IMG/VR virus record: IMGVR_UViG_3300043409_000468 | Coordinates: 1 to 20,015 of that record | DNA: 20,015 nucleotides | Source: a virus | Strand: one strand, 5' to 3' | Shown: positions 18,910 through 20,015 of the stretch, piece by piece | How the letters are laid out: every line of letters starts with the position of its first letter | Numbering within the stretch: the stretch's first letter is position 1 | Notes under the pieces: generated by a model | The model's input: the letters and a program-made list of their open reading frames with translations, nothing else | Databases searched by the model: none | What the model was told of the DNA's origin: nothing | Position numbers and translations under genes: made by a program

Positions 18910-18941
18910 TGTGGTGTAGGTCACATGTGTTCTACATCACA
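18910..18941. promoter_or_regulatory. GlxR/Crp-like boxes 3 and 4, in tandem
   Basis: TGTGGTGTAGGTCACA (18910-18925) is followed without gap by TGTGTTCTACATCACA (18926-18941). Each has one mismatch from TGTGA-NN-TA-NN-TCACA and keeps the central TA. They lie about 30 bases upstream of the plus-strand early promoter. Confidence 0.7.
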
Positions 18942-18970
18942 AAGTCCTAAATGTCCGTTTTGTACCCCTC

Positions 18971-19025
18971 AATTTGTCAGTCCCCTCTGATAGACTTCCA
19001 GTATAAAGAAAATCAAGAAAGGTTC
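18971..19025 (+). promoter_or_regulatory. Early promoter, plus copy of a 55-bp divergent pair
   Basis: AATTTGTCAG, then TGA-TAGACT, TTCCAGTATAAA and AAGAAAGGTTC. Gapless alignment with 18805-18751, about 40 of 55 positions identical. It drives the operon from 19050. Confidence 0.65.
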
Positions 19026-19049
19026 TTGATAAAGAAAGGTTAGGTCAAA

Positions 19050-19322
19050 ATGACTAACACTAAAGTAAACAAGTGCAAGGCAATTGCTTGCACACACTCA
19101 GGCTCTTACACAGAGCGTAATCATATTGTGAACAATAGAGTTGTTCGCAAGCATAATCAGAAGTGGCACTTCTGTAATGTATGTGACAAGGTTGTACACC
19201 TTGACTATATCGCTTACCATGAAATGAAATGTGAGTCATTTCGTGAATTGCAAAAGAATTGCATAGCGAAAGACCACTATGCTTTAGGCTTTCATAGTGA
19301 GGGTGTTGCTTGCAATATGTAA
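19050..19322 (+). CDS. 90-aa Cys/His-rich early protein
   Basis: MTNTKVNKCKAIACTHSGSY then a basic stretch (NHIVNNRVVRKHNQKWH), FCNVCDKVVHLDYIAYHEMK and CESF. C9, C14 and H16, then C42, C45, H50, H57 and C61 can form one or two zinc sites; C71 and C88 are extra. The family is not recognised. Start ATG 19050 follows GTTAGG, with a second AAGAAAGG further up. First gene of the plus-strand early operon, under the promoter at 18971-19025. Small zinc proteins of this kind in phage early regions are often host-takeover factors (inference). Confidence 0.75.
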   Translation: MTNTKVNKCKAIACTHSGSYTERNHIVNNRVVRKHNQKWHFCNVCDKVVHLDYIAYHEMKCESFRELQKNCIAKDHYALGFHSEGVACNM

Positions 19323-19387
19323 GCAATACCAAAATAAAAAACTTAATAAAATAAAATTAACTAATAAAAAAGAAAGGTGGTCAATAA

Positions 19388-19567
19388 ATGACTACATTAA
19401 CAATAACAAAATGCGTAGAGCATAACCCTATGGTATCTGCTATCTCTGAGGTATCAGATAACCAATTCACTTTCTGCATGGATTGTGAACAAAACATTGA
19501 GCGTTACTACTATGATAGTGACCCTGAGCAATTCCCTATGTGGACAGATTGGAAGGTTTCTAAATGA
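19388..19567 (+). CDS. 59-aa zinc-finger-like early protein
   Basis: MTTLTITKCVEHNPMVSAIS, then EVSDNQFTFCMDCEQNIERY and an acidic/aromatic end (DPEQFPMWTDWKVSK). C9 and H12 with C30 and C33 make a treble-clef-like C-x2-H...C-x2-C site. AAGAAAGGTGG ribosome site, the early-gene type. Its stop overlaps the next start (ATGA at 19564-19567). Not recognised further. Confidence 0.75.
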   Translation: MTTLTITKCVEHNPMVSAISEVSDNQFTFCMDCEQNIERYYYDSDPEQFPMWTDWKVSK

Positions 19568-19728
19568 GTACCTTTTTAACTATCCCCTCCGTATGTGGGG
19601 CAACATCTGCAAGCATAGATGTGTATGACTTAGAACTTAACCCTCATGGGGTTATCTGTTGTGACAATTGCAAATCAATTGTGTTATGCCGTAAGGCGTG
19701 GGATTTCTTATACAAGGAGAATAACTAA
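19564..19728 (+). CDS. 54-aa Cys-rich early protein
   Basis: MSTFLTIPSVCGATSASIDV, then YDLELNPHGVICCDNCKSIV and LCRKAWDFLYKENN. C11 and the cluster C32, C33, C36 and C42 (ICCDNC...LC) suggest a metal site. Translationally coupled by ATGA to the preceding gene, with the next start abutting its stop (TAAATG). Not recognised. Confidence 0.72.
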   Translation: MSTFLTIPSVCGATSASIDVYDLELNPHGVICCDNCKSIVLCRKAWDFLYKENN

Positions 19729-19827
19729 ATGGAAAAAGATTTATTTGGATTTGAAAAAGCAATTGAGATTGACCACTTAACAAATGAACAGATTGATGAA
19801 ATCTTTAACATGTTTGGAGATAAATAA
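19729..19827 (+). CDS. 32-aa acidic micro-protein
   Basis: MEKDLFGFEKAIEIDHLTNE then QIDEIFNMFGDK. Acidic amphipathic helices. AAGGAG lies 9-14 bases upstream inside the preceding gene, and the start abuts the preceding stop. Not recognised. Acidic peptides may bind a host protein (speculation). Confidence 0.65.
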   Translation: MEKDLFGFEKAIEIDHLTNEQIDEIFNMFGDK

Positions 19828-19890
19828 ATGATGGTTGTAATGATTGCAATGCTAGTGTTTGGTTTCTTGTATGCACATAGTAATTTATAA
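19828..19890 (+). CDS. 20-aa membrane micro-protein
   Basis: MMVVMIAMLVFGFLYAHSNL. A single short hydrophobic helix. The ATG directly follows the preceding TAA, so expression would be by re-initiation. An inverted repeat follows at 19899. At this size a chance frame is possible; the abutting junction favours it. Confidence 0.45.
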   Translation: MMVVMIAMLVFGFLYAHSNL

Positions 19891-19898
19891 GTAAAAAG

Positions 19899-19930
19899 TT
19901 TTTTGCTAATTGTAAAAGGTTAGCAAAAAA
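19899..19930. repeat. AT-rich inverted repeat at the end of the early operon
   Basis: TTTTTTGCTAA (19899-19909) and TTAGCAAAAAA (19920-19930), 10-base loop. Placed after the last gene it may end transcription, although no U-tract follows outside the stem on the plus strand. Confidence 0.5.
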
Positions 19931-19946
19931 AATGCCGACGCATTCG

Positions 19947-19955
19947 GGCGTGTCG
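19947..19955 (+). repeat. GGCGTGTCG element, copy c
   Basis: In the 14-base context TTCGGGCGTGTCGT shared with copy b. Confidence 0.65.
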
Positions 19956-19967
19956 TATTCTGTAGGA

Positions 19968-19983
19968 TGTGTTTAAGATCACA
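19968..19983. promoter_or_regulatory. GlxR/Crp-like box 5
   Basis: TGTGTTTAAGATCACA. Two mismatches from TGTGA-NN-TA-NN-TCACA. It starts 21 bases after the start of copy c. Confidence 0.5.
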
Positions 19984-20003
19984 CAAAAGCTTCCCCAACC
20001 TAC

Positions 20004-20014
20004 GGCGTGTCGCC
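20004..20014 (+). repeat. GGCGTGTCG element, copy d, at the window edge
   Basis: GGCGTGTCGCC within a 14-mer identical to that of copy a. In copy a the next bases are the -35 TTGACT; here the window ends at the shared T, so another promoter probably begins just outside. Confidence 0.55.
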
Positions 20015-20015
20015 T

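Noticed and set aside
19060-19332. Minus-strand 90-aa Cys-rich frame opposite the 19050 gene
   Set aside because: It lies fully antisense to a gene with good promoter, ribosome site and zinc-type Cys spacing; it has no ribosome site of its own.

Overview
This window is almost certainly part of a tailed-phage genome (or prophage) of low GC. The left three quarters encode virion surface and tail-fibre proteins, followed by a lysis-type module and a block of very small early-type genes, many of them cysteine-rich. There is no capsid, terminase, portal or polymerase gene. The host is inferred, not shown. Five boxes close to the actinobacterial GlxR/Crp consensus, two perfect DnaA boxes, and many genes whose ATG lies 6-9 bases after a TATAAT hexamer (leaderless expression) point to an Actinobacterium. 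The AT-richness would suit a streamlined aquatic lineage.

Layout. (1) 1-10867, minus strand: receptor-binding and fibre genes. They include a Gly-rich fibre (cut by the window edge), two collagen-like Gly-X-Y proteins (100 and 744 aa), a Cys-rich CxxCxxC protein, a beta-propeller-like protein, an 821-aa modular fibre and several small beta-rich proteins, packed with TAATG overlaps. (2) 10903-11584, plus strand: a secreted lysozyme-like protein with its own promoter, palindrome and bidirectional terminator, inserted against the direction of its neighbours. (3) 11590-15858, minus strand: a second fibre block whose genes share modules with the first. It includes a 30-aa gene between two Ig-like proteins. 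(4) 15859-16149: non-coding, with a GC-rich hairpin and an AT-rich inverted repeat. (5) 16150-17754: a holin-like protein (minus), a plus-strand trio (unrecognised 193-aa protein, DUF6171-like zinc protein, 23-aa membrane peptide) and a convergent minus pair. (6) 17755-18746, minus: a compact operon of four tiny genes plus one 36-aa gene. (7) 18560-19030: a control region with GlxR/Crp-like boxes, tandem DnaA boxes, repeated GGCGTGTCG elements and two divergent copies of one 55-bp promoter. (8) 19050-19890, plus: an early operon of five tiny genes, followed by another copy of the repeat/Crp-box arrangement at the right edge.

Most transcription units in 1-17754 have their own promoter of the form TGN-TATAAT, often embedded in the end of the preceding gene. 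Many of these have no Shine-Dalgarno sequence, so the mRNA would start at or just before the ATG. This pattern fixes several start codons (6985, 16377, 17736, 17122). The early region differs: it uses -35/-10 promoters, AAGAAAGG-type ribosome sites and stop/start junctions of the TAAATG type. Together the genes describe adsorption (fibres), lysis (lysozyme-like plus holin-like) and early takeover (small zinc proteins under host-regulator boxes).
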